DNA of 41,304 bases from Clostridiales bacterium (GCA_019418625.1 DYBL01000003.1:1-41304), one strand, 5' to 3'. Counted from the stretch's first letter, positions 7,736 through 14,940 are shown. Numbers and translations are program-made. Notes: generated by a model from the letters alone, not told the origin.

Positions 7736-8071
7736 CTAACGGTCGTATTTGATCTCCCGTAGGTGCGGATACCGCTCCGGGAACGGGATCAGCTCCTGCT
7801 TCCCCCGCATGATCTCCAGCAGGGCCCGGTCCAGATGCTCCTGGGCCACGTCCTGCTCCGGCCCCCGCTCCACCGCTCCGTGGAGCTGGTTGTACACCTT
7901 GGCCCACGCCTCGCTGAGGGCCTTGATCCGGTCAAAGCCCCAGCCATACTCCGTGTGGAGCGTGATCTGGAGCGTGTCCAGCATCAGCTGCCGGGCTGTC
8001 TGATCTACGGCGTCAATGATGGCCTGCTCCCGGGCCGCCTGCCGTTGGAGATAGCCGGATTGTTTAGGCAT
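7736..8071 (-). CDS. Conserved-looking phage protein, unknown function
   Basis: A 111-residue helical protein (MPKQSGYLQ, then YGWGFDRIKALSEAWAKVYNQLHG, ending REIKYDR). The ATG at 8071 has GGAGGTG upstream and overlaps the preceding gene's stop by 8 bases. It is the last gene of the early operon before the convergent module. The pattern of a Gln-rich start and a central Trp/Tyr block resembles small unassigned proteins of Clostridial phages. No function is inferred. Confidence 0.7.
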   Translation of the reverse strand: MPKQSGYLQRQAAREQAIIDAVDQTARQLMLDTLQITLHTEYGWGFDRIKALSEAWAKVYNQLHGAVERGPEQDVAQEHLDRALLEIMRGKQELIPFPERYPHLREIKYDR

Positions 8072-8429
8072 CAGCCCCACCTCCATCCAACGCCCCCAGC
8101 ACCCGGTCCATGCACTTGTTGGCAAGGCCCCATAGCCGCATCCGTTCCCGCTGGGCGGCGTTCATAGTCTTTTCCAGCCTTGCGCCCTGGTCCAGCACAT
8201 CTTTTGGGAGCAGCCCCAGCGGCTTTCCCAGATAAGGGGTCAACAACGTCTGATAGGATTGTAAAGCCTCGTCATACTGCTCTCCGCATTTATCAGCTTT
8301 CTCCATGTACACGTCATGCCGGCGCCGCATAATATCCGCCTCAAACTCGCCGGGCCGATAGGAAAGCGCAAAGGCGTGCTCCCTGATCCACCAGACCAGC
8401 TCCTCCTTGGTGGCATCTTCAAGTTTCAT
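8064..8429 (-). CDS. Hypothetical phage protein, helical
   Basis: A 121-residue, mostly helical protein with many charged residues (WWIREHAFALSYRPGEFEADIMRRR, then a long helix around CGEQYDEALQSYQTLL). The ATG at 8429 is preceded by GGAGGTGT and lies inside the end of the upstream gene (11-base overlap). It overlaps the next gene by 8 bases. An open frame continues to 8609 but the extra residues are Arg/Ser/Cys-rich shadow sequence. Function unknown. Confidence 0.65.
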   Translation of the reverse strand: MKLEDATKEELVWWIREHAFALSYRPGEFEADIMRRRHDVYMEKADKCGEQYDEALQSYQTLLTPYLGKPLGLLPKDVLDQGARLEKTMNAAQRERMRLWGLANKCMDRVLGALDGGGADA

Positions 8430-8751
8430 TCCCACACACCTCCTCGGCTGGCTGTCGGAGCCAGTGCAGCACGCACTGCTCGCATCGCTCCAGTGGGATC
8501 GGCACATCCCGCTCCACATCCGCATCACACTCGGGCAGCTCCCGGCAGTAGGGGATTGATATCTCACCCTCCAACAGCCGATTGATGTTCCGGGCCAGCT
8601 CCTCGTCACTCATGCGCCGAACCAGGTCGGCTCTTGACGATGTCTCATGGTCGCACGGCCCGAACACGCAGATGTTTGCGTCTGTGAGGTCGCCTCCGTA
8701 GCTACACAGGCCATTTTCTCGGTAATAGATGCACGGGTATTCAAGGCTCAC
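8419..8751 (-). CDS. Cys-rich hypothetical phage protein
   Basis: A 110-residue protein with Cys residues spread in pairs (YPCIYY, LCSYGG, ICVFGPCDHE, YCRELPECD, RCEQCVLHW), likely binding one or two zinc ions. I take the GTG at 8751, with GGGGGTG upstream and an overlap of 11 bases with the gene before it. Function unknown. Confidence 0.6.
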   Translation of the reverse strand: MSLEYPCIYYRENGLCSYGGDLTDANICVFGPCDHETSSRADLVRRMSDEELARNINRLLEGEISIPYCRELPECDADVERDVPIPLERCEQCVLHWLRQPAEEVCGNET

Positions 8752-8989
8752 AGTTAACACCCCCAAGCCGCTTCTCACTCGATTCAAGCGCTACATTTGC
8801 AATTTTCGCAAACGATTCTAGGTCCATTGTTAAAATGACTTCCGGCATCTCCAGCTGCGCCACCGCCTCCCGGATAATGGCACAGCCATGGACGCCGCAG
8901 TTATGCTCCTGCCCACAGCCCAGGCATACCAAGCTCCCGGTCTCCACCTGCATCCTCCGCAGGGAATCAATCAATTGATTCCGCTCCAT
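8741..8989 (-). CDS. Cys-containing hypothetical phage protein
   Basis: An 82-residue protein. It starts MERNQLIDSLRRMQVETG, followed by a Cys cluster VCLGCGQEHNCGVHGC and a helical tail ending GGVNCEP. The ATG at 8989 is preceded by GGAGG and touches the stop of the upstream gene. The cluster CxxC-x5-C-x4-C suggests a small zinc knuckle. Function unknown. Confidence 0.65.
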   Translation of the reverse strand: MERNQLIDSLRRMQVETGSLVCLGCGQEHNCGVHGCAIIREAVAQLEMPEVILTMDLESFAKIANVALESSEKRLGGVNCEP

Positions 8990-9168
8990 CAAAACGCCCC
9001 CTCCTCTTTCGTCAGCTCCGGAGAAAGATAATAGCGCGTACATTTTTGGCAGCGATCAGGCTGCCCGAAAGATACGCACATATCACAGCACCCAAACACT
9101 TCACATTTCGAGCAACATTCAAAGCAAATCAGGCCCGCACGGCAGAAAAACCGGTCTATCGGATCCAT
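8989..9168 (-). CDS. Cys-rich microprotein (59 residues)
   Basis: Ten Cys residues in 59, in the pattern CRAGLICFECCSKCEVFGCC then CVSF and CQKC, so it probably binds two or more metal ions. The ATG at 9168 overlaps the ssb stop (TGATG), which points to translational coupling with ssb. Function unknown. Confidence 0.65.
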   Translation of the reverse strand: MDPIDRFFCRAGLICFECCSKCEVFGCCDMCVSFGQPDRCQKCTRYYLSPELTKEEGAF

Positions 9169-9569
9169 CAAAACGGCAGCTCCCCTTCCTCGCCCTCGGG
9201 GATCTCCGTGATCTCCCCGGCCGGATGTGTGTCCGAATCGGACACCGCACGCTTGCTGTCGCCAAAGTAGATGTTATCCGCTACCACCTCGGCGCTGCGG
9301 CGACGTCCGCCGTCCTTATCTGTCCAGTCCCGGACCTGGAGCCGGCCCTCCACCACGGCCATACGGCCCTTGGTGAAATACTTGCAGACAAACTCCGCCG
9401 TGCTGCGCCAGGCCACCACGTCGATGAAGTCCGTCTCTTTCTCGCCGCTCTGGCTCTTGTAGTCCCGATCCACCGCCAGCGTCAGTGAGGCCACGGCGGT
9501 GCCGCTCCCCGTGTGGCGCAGCTCCGGGTCCCGTACCAGGCGGCCCATGAGAACGATATTATTGAGCAT
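9168..9569 (-). CDS. ssb: Single-stranded DNA-binding protein
   Basis: Coats single-stranded DNA during phage replication. The 133-residue protein starts MLNNIVLMGRLVRDPELRHT, runs through the OB fold (TDFIDVVAWRSTAEFVCKYF, VEGRLQVRDW) and ends in the acidic tip EGEEGELPF that recruits partner proteins. The C-terminal linker contains VSDSDT, encoded by a full copy of the phage palindrome at 9229-9245. Inserting this in the disordered linker should not harm the OB fold. Upstream gene overlaps by 11 bases; the ribosome site GGAGAGAGGGGG precedes the ATG. Confidence 0.95.
   Translation of the reverse strand: MLNNIVLMGRLVRDPELRHTGSGTAVASLTLAVDRDYKSQSGEKETDFIDVVAWRSTAEFVCKYFTKGRMAVVEGRLQVRDWTDKDGGRRRSAEVVADNIYFGDSKRAVSDSDTHPAGEITEIPEGEEGELPF
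9229..9245. repeat. Phage 17-bp palindrome, copy 3 (inside ssb)
   Basis: GTGTCCGAATCGGACAC, perfect arms. On the coding strand it reads Val-Ser-Asp-Ser-Asp-Thr within the SSB tail linker. Confidence 0.85.
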
Positions 9570-9780
9570 TACGCTCCCCCTCTCTCCTGCGGCGGGTTTT
9601 CCGCCGGTTTACCGCATAGTCGTTGTAGATCCGCTCCCGGTCGATGCGAGCACGCTCCGCCGCGTGATGCTCCGCCAGAGCGGCCTGATACCTGCCCCAG
9701 GCGGGGCAGGTATCTTTGTTATGGCAGCCGGGCGCCCGGCGCTGGCACTCCCGGCACGGCGGCATGGGTTTGTCTCTCAC
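9559..9780 (-). CDS. Zinc-finger-like hypothetical phage protein
   Basis: A 73-residue protein with CRECQRRAPGCHNKDTCPAW near the N-terminus, then a basic helix rich in Arg/Glu ending RRREGERNAQ. The GTG start at 9780 overlaps the upstream stop (ATGTGA). CxxC-x6-C-x5-C motifs of this kind are frequent in short phage proteins near ssb. Basic tail suggests nucleic acid contact, by inference only. Confidence 0.6.
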   Translation of the reverse strand: MRDKPMPPCRECQRRAPGCHNKDTCPAWGRYQAALAEHHAAERARIDRERIYNDYAVNRRKTRRRREGERNAQ

Positions 9781-9902
9781 ATCCCCACCGCCCTGGCCGT
9801 AACGGTAAGCAGGACCAGGACGGCCACCAGCCACACCGCCAGGGCGATCCGCGCTGCCGCTTTTTGCCGGCGCTCCCGGCCGGTATAGTTATGTCGTGTC
9901 AT
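9777..9902 (-). CDS. 41-residue membrane micropeptide
   Basis: ATG at 9902 has GGGAGG at good spacing. The chain begins with a basic segment (MTRHNYTGRERRQKAAARIA) and continues as one membrane helix (LAVWLVAVLVLLTV), ending ARAVGM. It overlaps the genes on both sides, consistent with a coupled operon. Function unknown; basic-in topology is expected. Confidence 0.6.
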   Translation of the reverse strand: MTRHNYTGRERRQKAAARIALAVWLVAVLVLLTVTARAVGM

Positions 9903-10056
9903 TGCTTTCCTCCCTGATGATGGTTTTGACGGCCTTGCCGTCCACACGGATCTCACAGCCGCCCCGCCGGAGGGATCGCTGCTCCTCCGGCGTCGGCACA
10001 CAGTTTATGTAACGGCACTTGGGGCGGCCGTCCTGCCAAACAACAATCTCCGCCAT
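9889..10056 (-). CDS. 55-residue hypothetical phage protein
   Basis: ATG at 10056 with GGGAGGTG upstream, overlapping the upstream stop as TGATG. Starts MAEIVVWQDGRPKCRYINC, continues TPEEQRSLRRGG and ends REESNDTT. Two Cys residues flank a short loop. It overlaps the following micropeptide gene by 14 bases. Function unknown. Confidence 0.6.
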   Translation of the reverse strand: MAEIVVWQDGRPKCRYINCVPTPEEQRSLRRGGCEIRVDGKAVKTIIREESNDTT

Positions 10057-10280
10057 CAGGCCACCTCCCGGTTAAGCTCCTCCAGAATGGTCTCCACGGA
10101 CTCCTGGAGCTCCAGGCCAGTGACATCCACCCTGCGGGTGGAGCCGTTTGCACAGCGGATGATGACCACCTCGTCGCCGTTGTCGTGGAGGTGATACTCC
10201 AGCCGGACCACCCCCGGGCACATCTCCGCCACGCAGCGGGAGAACGTCTTGGCAATAAAGTTCTTTTTCTGGTCAAGCAT
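10056..10280 (-). CDS. 74-residue hypothetical phage protein
   Basis: ATG at 10280 preceded by GGAGGAGAG. The sequence begins MLDQKKNFIAKTFSRCVAEM, with alternating beta-type segments (VVRLEYHLHDNGDEVVIIR) and a C-terminal helix (ESVETILEELNREVA). It overlaps the parB-like gene before it by 8 bases. No family recognised. Confidence 0.65.
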   Translation of the reverse strand: MLDQKKNFIAKTFSRCVAEMCPGVVRLEYHLHDNGDEVVIIRCANGSTRRVDVTGLELQESVETILEELNREVA

Positions 10281-11697
10281 TGGGTCTCTCCTCCTTTTCC
10301 GGCAGCGGCATCCAGCAATAGCCGCTATCATATTCCCCGTGGGACGGCTCTTCCAGCTCACAGCCGCTGTCCGTGTCCACAAACGGATACGTGTCATAGT
10401 AGCCGCCCACACAGCGGGCGGTCTCGTAATAGGTGCCGCCGAGCGGGTTGTCCCACGCAATGGCCACCAGCTGCCCGTCCGCCGGCCAGTGGGCCTCGTC
10501 CAGGGGCTGCCACTGTGCCGGAGCAGCCTTTGGAGCGGGGTCATCGGTCAGGCCGTAGAGGTAATCCGTGCTGACGCCCAGGGCCTGGGCCAAACGAGGG
10601 AATGCACTCGACCCCGGCAGATTGCCGTTTTCCCAGGCGCTGTATGTGGCCTTGTACTCCCCGATTTTCTCGGCAAATGCAGCACGGTCCAGGCCGGTCG
10701 ACTCCCGTGCAGCCCGGAGCCGCTCGGAAAACCGCTCGCGCCGCACTTGCCAGTCCTCCGCCGACAGCTCCACCCGGTTTTCCAGTTTGGGAGGCGGGGC
10801 AATGCCGCCCGCCCCCTCCTCCGGCTCGTGTGGCCGTGCAAAGCTGCAGGCCGCCGGACAGGTGTCCTTCTTGTTGCATTGCTGGCAGCAGCCGGCGCCG
10901 TGCCACACGCCGCCGTGGAAATCCTGGTCATAGATATCCTGGGCATGGGGGCAAAATCCGCCGGTCTCCGGGCACTTGTGCATGCAGCCGCCCCACATCA
11001 CGGCGAACTTCTTGACGTCCCTCATCGAGTAGCTGTGGTGCTCGTCGATCATCCAGTCCAGCAGCCGGTACTGGGCCTCTACCGGCAGCCGGGCGATCTC
11101 CAGCGCAGCGGCCTCCGGGATCTCGTCCCGCTCCCATTTTTCCATGATGCCCGGCACCTTGATGCCGTTGCGGATGGCGTTGAGGTTGGCCAGCTTGGTC
11201 TTGGAGATCTGCATGGTCTCCGCCACACGGTCCCGGATGCGGCCGGGGAGATTCTCACCGGCGCGCTTGCGGGCCATGTACGCCTGGGTCAGCTTTTCCG
11301 CCTCCTCCGCCAGCAGGGCCTGCGTCTTCACCCGCTGTCGGTTGGCCTCGATGATGGCGGCCAGCTCCACATGCTCGTCCATGGCCGGGAGCACCAGACA
11401 GGGCACCCCGTCCTCGTATTTCGCGCTGTGTATCCGCCGGAGGGCCGCGAATCGGTTATGGCCGGAGATCAGCCGATAGCCGCCGCTCTCGTCAGGGACG
11501 ACCGTCAGCGGTTCCAGCAGTCCGTTGGCCTGGATGCTCTCCTCCAAATCCTCCAGATTTTCCACCCTGGGGTAAAAATTCCGGGGATTGGGATGGATCT
11601 GAGCCAGCGGGATCAGCCGCACCGGCGTGTCCGAATCGGACACCTTTGCCAGCTGGCCACCCAGGATGGCGGCCACGTCCACTTTATTCCTCGGCAT
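10273..11697 (-). CDS. ParB-like partition protein fused to an XRE repressor domain and a DUF551 domain
   Basis: A 474-residue mosaic. Residues about 25-125 are a ParB/Spo0J N-terminal domain (LIPLAQIHPNPRNF, then SGHNRFAALRRI, the CTP/nuclease-fold box). A helical DNA-binding region follows (KTKLANLNAIRNGIKVP). At about 238-288 there is a Cys/His-rich insert. An XRE helix-turn-helix lies at about 323-385 (FAEKIGEYKATYSAWENGN, LGVSTDYLYGL). The end (about 395-467) fits DUF551 (WQPLDEAHWPADGQLV, CWMPLPEKEE). Partner ParA is encoded just upstream with a 14-base overlap. Residues 19-24 are VSDSDT, encoded by a phage palindrome copy. The ATG at 11697 has GGAGGGG upstream. Role inferred: plasmid-like maintenance and/or transcription control. 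Confidence 0.85.
   Translation of the reverse strand: MPRNKVDVAAILGGQLAKVSDSDTPVRLIPLAQIHPNPRNFYPRVENLEDLEESIQANGLLEPLTVVPDESGGYRLISGHNRFAALRRIHSAKYEDGVPCLVLPAMDEHVELAAIIEANRQRVKTQALLAEEAEKLTQAYMARKRAGENLPGRIRDRVAETMQISKTKLANLNAIRNGIKVPGIMEKWERDEIPEAAALEIARLPVEAQYRLLDWMIDEHHSYSMRDVKKFAVMWGGCMHKCPETGGFCPHAQDIYDQDFHGGVWHGAGCCQQCNKKDTCPAACSFARPHEPEEGAGGIAPPPKLENRVELSAEDWQVRRERFSERLRAARESTGLDRAAFAEKIGEYKATYSAWENGNLPGSSAFPRLAQALGVSTDYLYGLTDDPAPKAAPAQWQPLDEAHWPADGQLVAIAWDNPLGGTYYETARCVGGYYDTYPFVDTDSGCELEEPSHGEYDSGYCWMPLPEKEERPNA
11627..11643. repeat. Phage 17-bp palindrome, copy 4 (inside the parB-like gene)
   Basis: GTGTCCGAATCGGACAC, perfect arms. On the coding strand it reads Val-Ser-Asp-Ser-Asp-Thr between the N-terminus and the ParB domain, in the same phase as the ssb copy. 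Confidence 0.85.
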
Positions 11698-12505
11698 TAC
11701 TGTCCCCTCCCTCCTGGGCCATGTACTCCTTGACGAACAGCCGGTAATCCCGGGCCGCCGCACAGTGGGGGCTGAACTGGATCAGCGGCACTCTTGCGTA
11801 GGTAGCGGCACTGACCCGCTCGCTGCGCCGGATGGGCCACTTGTATACCGGCAAACTGGATTGCTGGAGGTATTTGAGGGCCTCGATGGACTCCTCCGTG
11901 TTCGTGTACTGGGTCGCCAAAATCCCCGCCACCCGAAGCCGGGGGTTGACCCGCTGCATGTTGGTGATCTGGGTGATGAGGTCCGCCATGCCGGCCGTGG
12001 AAAAGGCGTCCAGCCGGATGGGGATCACCACATCGTCTGCCGCTACCAACGCCGCAGCGGACGCCGCCGAAAAGGCCGGCGGGCAGTCGATGAGCATGTA
12101 GTCATACGCTGCCGCCCGGGCGTCCTCGTCCGGAGACTGGGCATCCTCCTCGATGGAAGCACGCAGCTCCTCCATGGAGTGCCGGGAGGTAAACCGGCCC
12201 TCGTAGACATCCACATCCGCGTACAGCAGCGTCATGTCCGACGGGATGATGTCGATGGCCACGTCCGGCCGGGCCGGCGTCACCCAGTCGGAATAAACCG
12301 GCTCGTGGGTGCCCTGCAAAAGGTCCAGGGTGCTGGCCCCCTCCTGGGCGCTGACGCCGAAATACTGGCTGAGATTGCCCTGGGCGTCGGCGTCGATCAC
12401 CAGCACCCGCTTGCGGTATTGGGTGGCCAGGATGTCGGCCATGGCGGCCGTGGTGATTGTTTTGGCCACGCCGCCTTTGAGGTTAAAAATTGCTGTCGTT
12501 CTCAT
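11684..12505 (-). CDS. ParA-like partition ATPase
   Basis: A 273-residue deviant-Walker ATPase. The P-loop reads KGGVAKTIT (about 10-18), keeping the signature first Lys and the catalytic Lys but with Ala where Gly is usual. DADAQGNLSQYFG and MLIDCPPAFS follow as in ParA/Soj. It would bind DNA on ATP and position DNA with the ParB-like partner. The ATG at 12505 has AAGGAG upstream; an in-frame upstream codon at 12523 is less likely. A ParAB pair on an integrating phage suggests it can also persist as a plasmid or inherits plasmid genes. Confidence 0.9.
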   Translation of the reverse strand: MRTTAIFNLKGGVAKTITTAAMADILATQYRKRVLVIDADAQGNLSQYFGVSAQEGASTLDLLQGTHEPVYSDWVTPARPDVAIDIIPSDMTLLYADVDVYEGRFTSRHSMEELRASIEEDAQSPDEDARAAAYDYMLIDCPPAFSAASAAALVAADDVVIPIRLDAFSTAGMADLITQITNMQRVNPRLRVAGILATQYTNTEESIEALKYLQQSSLPVYKWPIRRSERVSAATYARVPLIQFSPHCAAARDYRLFVKEYMAQEGGDSNAEE

Positions 12506-12519
12506 AGCTACTCCTTCGT

Positions 12520-13872
12520 TCATTCAGGGAATACCTGATTGATATCGTCCCGGTCCTCCGGGGTGGCCAACCGGATCTGCTGTGCAGCCATGTCCCATCC
12601 GTAGGGCCGTTTCGGGTCCCCGGACTTGTCCTGGAAAAACCGACGGGACTTCCGGTCAAAATCCAGCCACTGCTGCCCACGGGCGCCAAAGTCCCGGTTT
12701 TTGAGAATCTGCAGAAGCGGTTTTTGAGCCGGCTGTCCCTCTTTGTCGGACACAGCGTGCGTGGTAAGGAAAAACACGTTGTCCGCCCGGTTGGTAATGT
12801 CGCCGCTGCCGCTGACGTCATCAGAGCTGACCTTGCTGTTGGTGTCGCTGGTGGACTTCCGGGGATGGACCACCAGGTGGGTATGTACCTGCCGCCGCTT
12901 GGAGAAGGTCACCAGCATCTGGGTGAACCGCGACTGGACTCGGTTGAAGTCACGGTCGGGAAAGCCGTCAAAATCCACGCTCATGATGTTGTCCACCAGG
13001 AACACGTCCGCGTTGTAGCGCATTTTTGCATATTCAAACTGCTTGAGGATCGTCTCTGGATCGTGCTTTGTGTTCTTCTCCAAGTCAAACAGCCAGAACC
13101 GCTCATCTAACCACTCGGAGATCCGCTTGTCCGTCATCAGATCCGCCATGGCCAGACGCTTTCCGGTAGCCTCATCCGTCTCATAGACGATATGCTCCGG
13201 GCCTGCCGCCTGGAGATAGATCCACTCCCGGAACTGCTCCTTTGGAAGCTCCCCTGAGTAGGCGCAGACCGTGTGCCCCTGATCGATAGCCTCCAGGAGC
13301 AGCTGCCCCAAGATGGTGCTTTTGCCCACACCCCGCTTGCCAGTCCAAACAGACAGCTCACCGGCGAAGAATCCGCCGATGCCCTTGTCCAGCACCGGGA
13401 ACCGGGACAGTACCCGGGGCACTGTCCGCAAGTCGCGTCTGGCCACCCGGGCCAAATTGAGGATGCCGTAAGCCGGCAGTTCCTCCGCATCAGCCAAAAT
13501 GGACGGCAGCTCCCTGCTACCGTATAGGTCTACATATTCCTGCACAGTCTTGCAGTTTCGGAACCCTGCGTCAGTGATGACGTAGATGCAGGACGTCGGC
13601 AGACGCGGCCGAAGCTGCCGCACCATCTCCTCCCGGGCAATGGCATTGGGCGTCACGATCACCAGAAACGGGAAGTGCTCCAGAAACGGCTGCGTTTTGA
13701 CGATGTCATCCCACTCGCAGCCGCTGCCCAGACATACCGCGTTGATCCCGATAGCGGCAACCTCCGATACGTTGTTGCAAATCCAGAGGCCCTGTGGCAT
13801 CTTTGGGTCGATAAAACGGTCTGTGAAAGTTAAATAGGCCTCGGCAGCTAACATAGCTTTTTCAAATTCCAT
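12520..13872 (-). CDS. Replicative DNA helicase, DnaB/Twinkle-like, with degenerate TOPRIM-like N-terminus
   Basis: Unwinds phage DNA. The 450-residue protein has a RecA-type core with Walker A GKRGVGKST (about 178-186), Walker B ADVFLVDNI, and the conserved late motif ITNRADNVFFLTT. Residues about 28-115 (LWICNNVSEVAAIGINAVCLG, LVIVTPNA, YVITDAG) look like a TOPRIM fold as in phage primase-helicases, although the canonical catalytic acids are not clear, so primase activity is doubtful. The start ATG at 13872 has GGAGGGG; the gene overlaps the initiator gene by 11 bases. Confidence 0.88.
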   Translation of the reverse strand: MEFEKAMLAAEAYLTFTDRFIDPKMPQGLWICNNVSEVAAIGINAVCLGSGCEWDDIVKTQPFLEHFPFLVIVTPNAIAREEMVRQLRPRLPTSCIYVITDAGFRNCKTVQEYVDLYGSRELPSILADAEELPAYGILNLARVARRDLRTVPRVLSRFPVLDKGIGGFFAGELSVWTGKRGVGKSTILGQLLLEAIDQGHTVCAYSGELPKEQFREWIYLQAAGPEHIVYETDEATGKRLAMADLMTDKRISEWLDERFWLFDLEKNTKHDPETILKQFEYAKMRYNADVFLVDNIMSVDFDGFPDRDFNRVQSRFTQMLVTFSKRRQVHTHLVVHPRKSTSDTNSKVSSDDVSGSGDITNRADNVFFLTTHAVSDKEGQPAQKPLLQILKNRDFGARGQQWLDFDRKSRRFFQDKSGDPKRPYGWDMAAQQIRLATPEDRDDINQVFPE

Positions 13873-14584
13873 AAATCCCCTCCTGATCCTCCGGTACCGG
13901 CATGGTATCCATCCCTGGAAGCTCGTCCTCCCACATCCGGCCATTGAGCCAAGTGGTAGGGTCCGGAATGTATCTGCCATTGTTCCGAGTCCATTGGTCA
14001 CAGTGTTTCTGGCGTTCCAGCGCCCGCAGGATCACCGTCACTAGTGCGTGATCCGGTTTGAGCCGCCGCCAGATCTCCCACGCCTTTTTCTTTTTGACCT
14101 TTTTCGGGTACTTAGACCAAAAGGTCAAAAATGAATCGTCCCCCTCTGGGGGGTAAGGGGGGTTATTATAATTACTCTTAGATGTGGACCCGCAAGTTTC
14201 TGCGGGTACCCCCCGCAAATTTCTGCGGGTACCCCCTGGGTGCCCGCAATTTTCTGCGGGTACATGCGGAGCATCCGGCGGAGCCAATTTCCGACCGCAA
14301 AAGATGTATCGTTCTGTTCCGCCGGAGCCGCCCCGCCGGGGCCTGGACTCCACCCGGATCTGCCCTACATCCTCCAGGGCCTTGAGCAGATTCCGGACGG
14401 TAGTCTCACTGCATCCCAAAAGATCCATGAAGTCCTGATTGCTGGCATCGCACCAGCCGTCCGGGCCGGAGAGCCGGTAGATCTCCCCGAACAGGATTTT
14501 GGCCGTGGCCGGCACAGAATCCTCATACAGGAGATCTACCCAGATGATGGCGAATTGCCCGCCTTTTTTCGGATTTCGCCGCAT
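13862..14584 (-). CDS. Phage replication initiator with winged-helix domain
   Basis: A 240-residue protein. The N-terminal half is a winged helix (FAIIWVDLLY, LGCSETTVRNLLKALEDVGQI), the C-terminal part has the DnaD-like phage module FWSKYPKKVKKKKAWEIWRR and GRYIPDPTTWLNGRMWEDEL. Families with this layout bind origin DNA and load the helicase. The middle of the gene encodes low-complexity sequence (VPAENCG, RGVPAETCG) because the DNA there carries iteron-like repeats (14189-14263), an arrangement like lambda O. ATG at 14584 is chosen; upstream codons in frame lack a ribosome site. Confidence 0.82.
   Translation of the reverse strand: MRRNPKKGGQFAIIWVDLLYEDSVPATAKILFGEIYRLSGPDGWCDASNQDFMDLLGCSETTVRNLLKALEDVGQIRVESRPRRGGSGGTERYIFCGRKLAPPDAPHVPAENCGHPGGTRRNLRGVPAETCGSTSKSNYNNPPYPPEGDDSFLTFWSKYPKKVKKKKAWEIWRRLKPDHALVTVILRALERQKHCDQWTRNNGRYIPDPTTWLNGRMWEDELPGMDTMPVPEDQEGIYGI
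14157..14263. repeat. Candidate phage replication origin: three iterons plus AT-rich stretch
   Basis: Three copies of CCCGCA-N6-TGCGGGTAC, at 14189-14210, 14212-14233 and 14243-14263. Copies differ at one spacer base; each is itself a dyad. The starts are 23 and 31 bases apart. An AT-rich run (GTTATTATAATTACTCTTAG, about 14162-14181) lies next to them and could be the unwinding element. The location inside the initiator gene and next to the helicase gene supports an origin. Confidence 0.65.
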
Positions 14585-14588
14585 GATC

Positions 14589-14777
14589 TCACCGCCCCTC
14601 CGCCGCCAGAATATCCTCGGAGAGCCTGCGGATGCCATTGGCATACTTCTCGTCCCAGGACGCCACCAGGGCTGCCTCCTCGGCGTTCAACTCATCCCTC
14701 CACTCCATGGTTGCGGGATCTTCCGTCTCCTCACTCCAGAGATAGTCCAAAAAGGCGATGCGCTCCTCAGATACCAT
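14589..14777 (-). CDS. Acidic hypothetical phage protein (62 residues)
   Basis: Starts MVSEERIAFLDYLWSEE and is rich in Glu, Asp and Ala throughout, ending LSEDILAAEGR. I prefer the ATG at 14777, which has GAGGGGAG at fair spacing; the ATG at 14786 overlaps the upstream stop but has its ribosome site too close. It lies 4 bases before the initiator gene. Function unknown. Confidence 0.65.
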   Translation of the reverse strand: MVSEERIAFLDYLWSEETEDPATMEWRDELNAEEAALVASWDEKYANGIRRLSEDILAAEGR

Positions 14778-14782
14778 GCCCG

Positions 14783-14875
14783 TCATCTCCCCTCAATCAA
14801 GTCGATTACCCGGAAAAGGCCCTTGGTAACAGTCCAAACGCCAACCAGGACGAACGCAAACTCCCAGCCCGTCAT
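14783..14875 (-). CDS. 30-residue membrane micropeptide
   Basis: ATG at 14875, with GGAGGGGGTG upstream. Begins MTGWEFAFVLVGVWTVTKGL and ends FRVIDLIEGR: a single membrane helix. Its stop overlaps the next gene's upstream start. Function unknown. The long open frame that continues upstream to 15031 has no gene-like composition and crosses the small RNA region. Confidence 0.5.
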   Translation of the reverse strand: MTGWEFAFVLVGVWTVTKGLFRVIDLIEGR

Positions 14876-14911
14876 AAGAGGGTCACCCCCTCCCTGATGG
14901 TAGTGCGGGAC

Positions 14912-14940
14912 TTGCATTTCCGGGCAAAGTGTGGTAATAT
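14912..14940 (+). promoter_or_regulatory. Promoter for a plus-strand small RNA
   Basis: TTGCAT at 14912-14917, 17-base spacer, TAATAT at 14935-14940. It faces away from the surrounding minus-strand genes and has no plus-strand coding sequence behind it, only the structured region that ends in a terminator at 15017. Confidence 0.65.

Noticed and set aside
14189..14263. Considered as a small CRISPR array
   Set aside because: The three repeats are too short and spaced by 1 and 9 bases, and they lie within a coding gene with no cas genes near. Iterons fit better.
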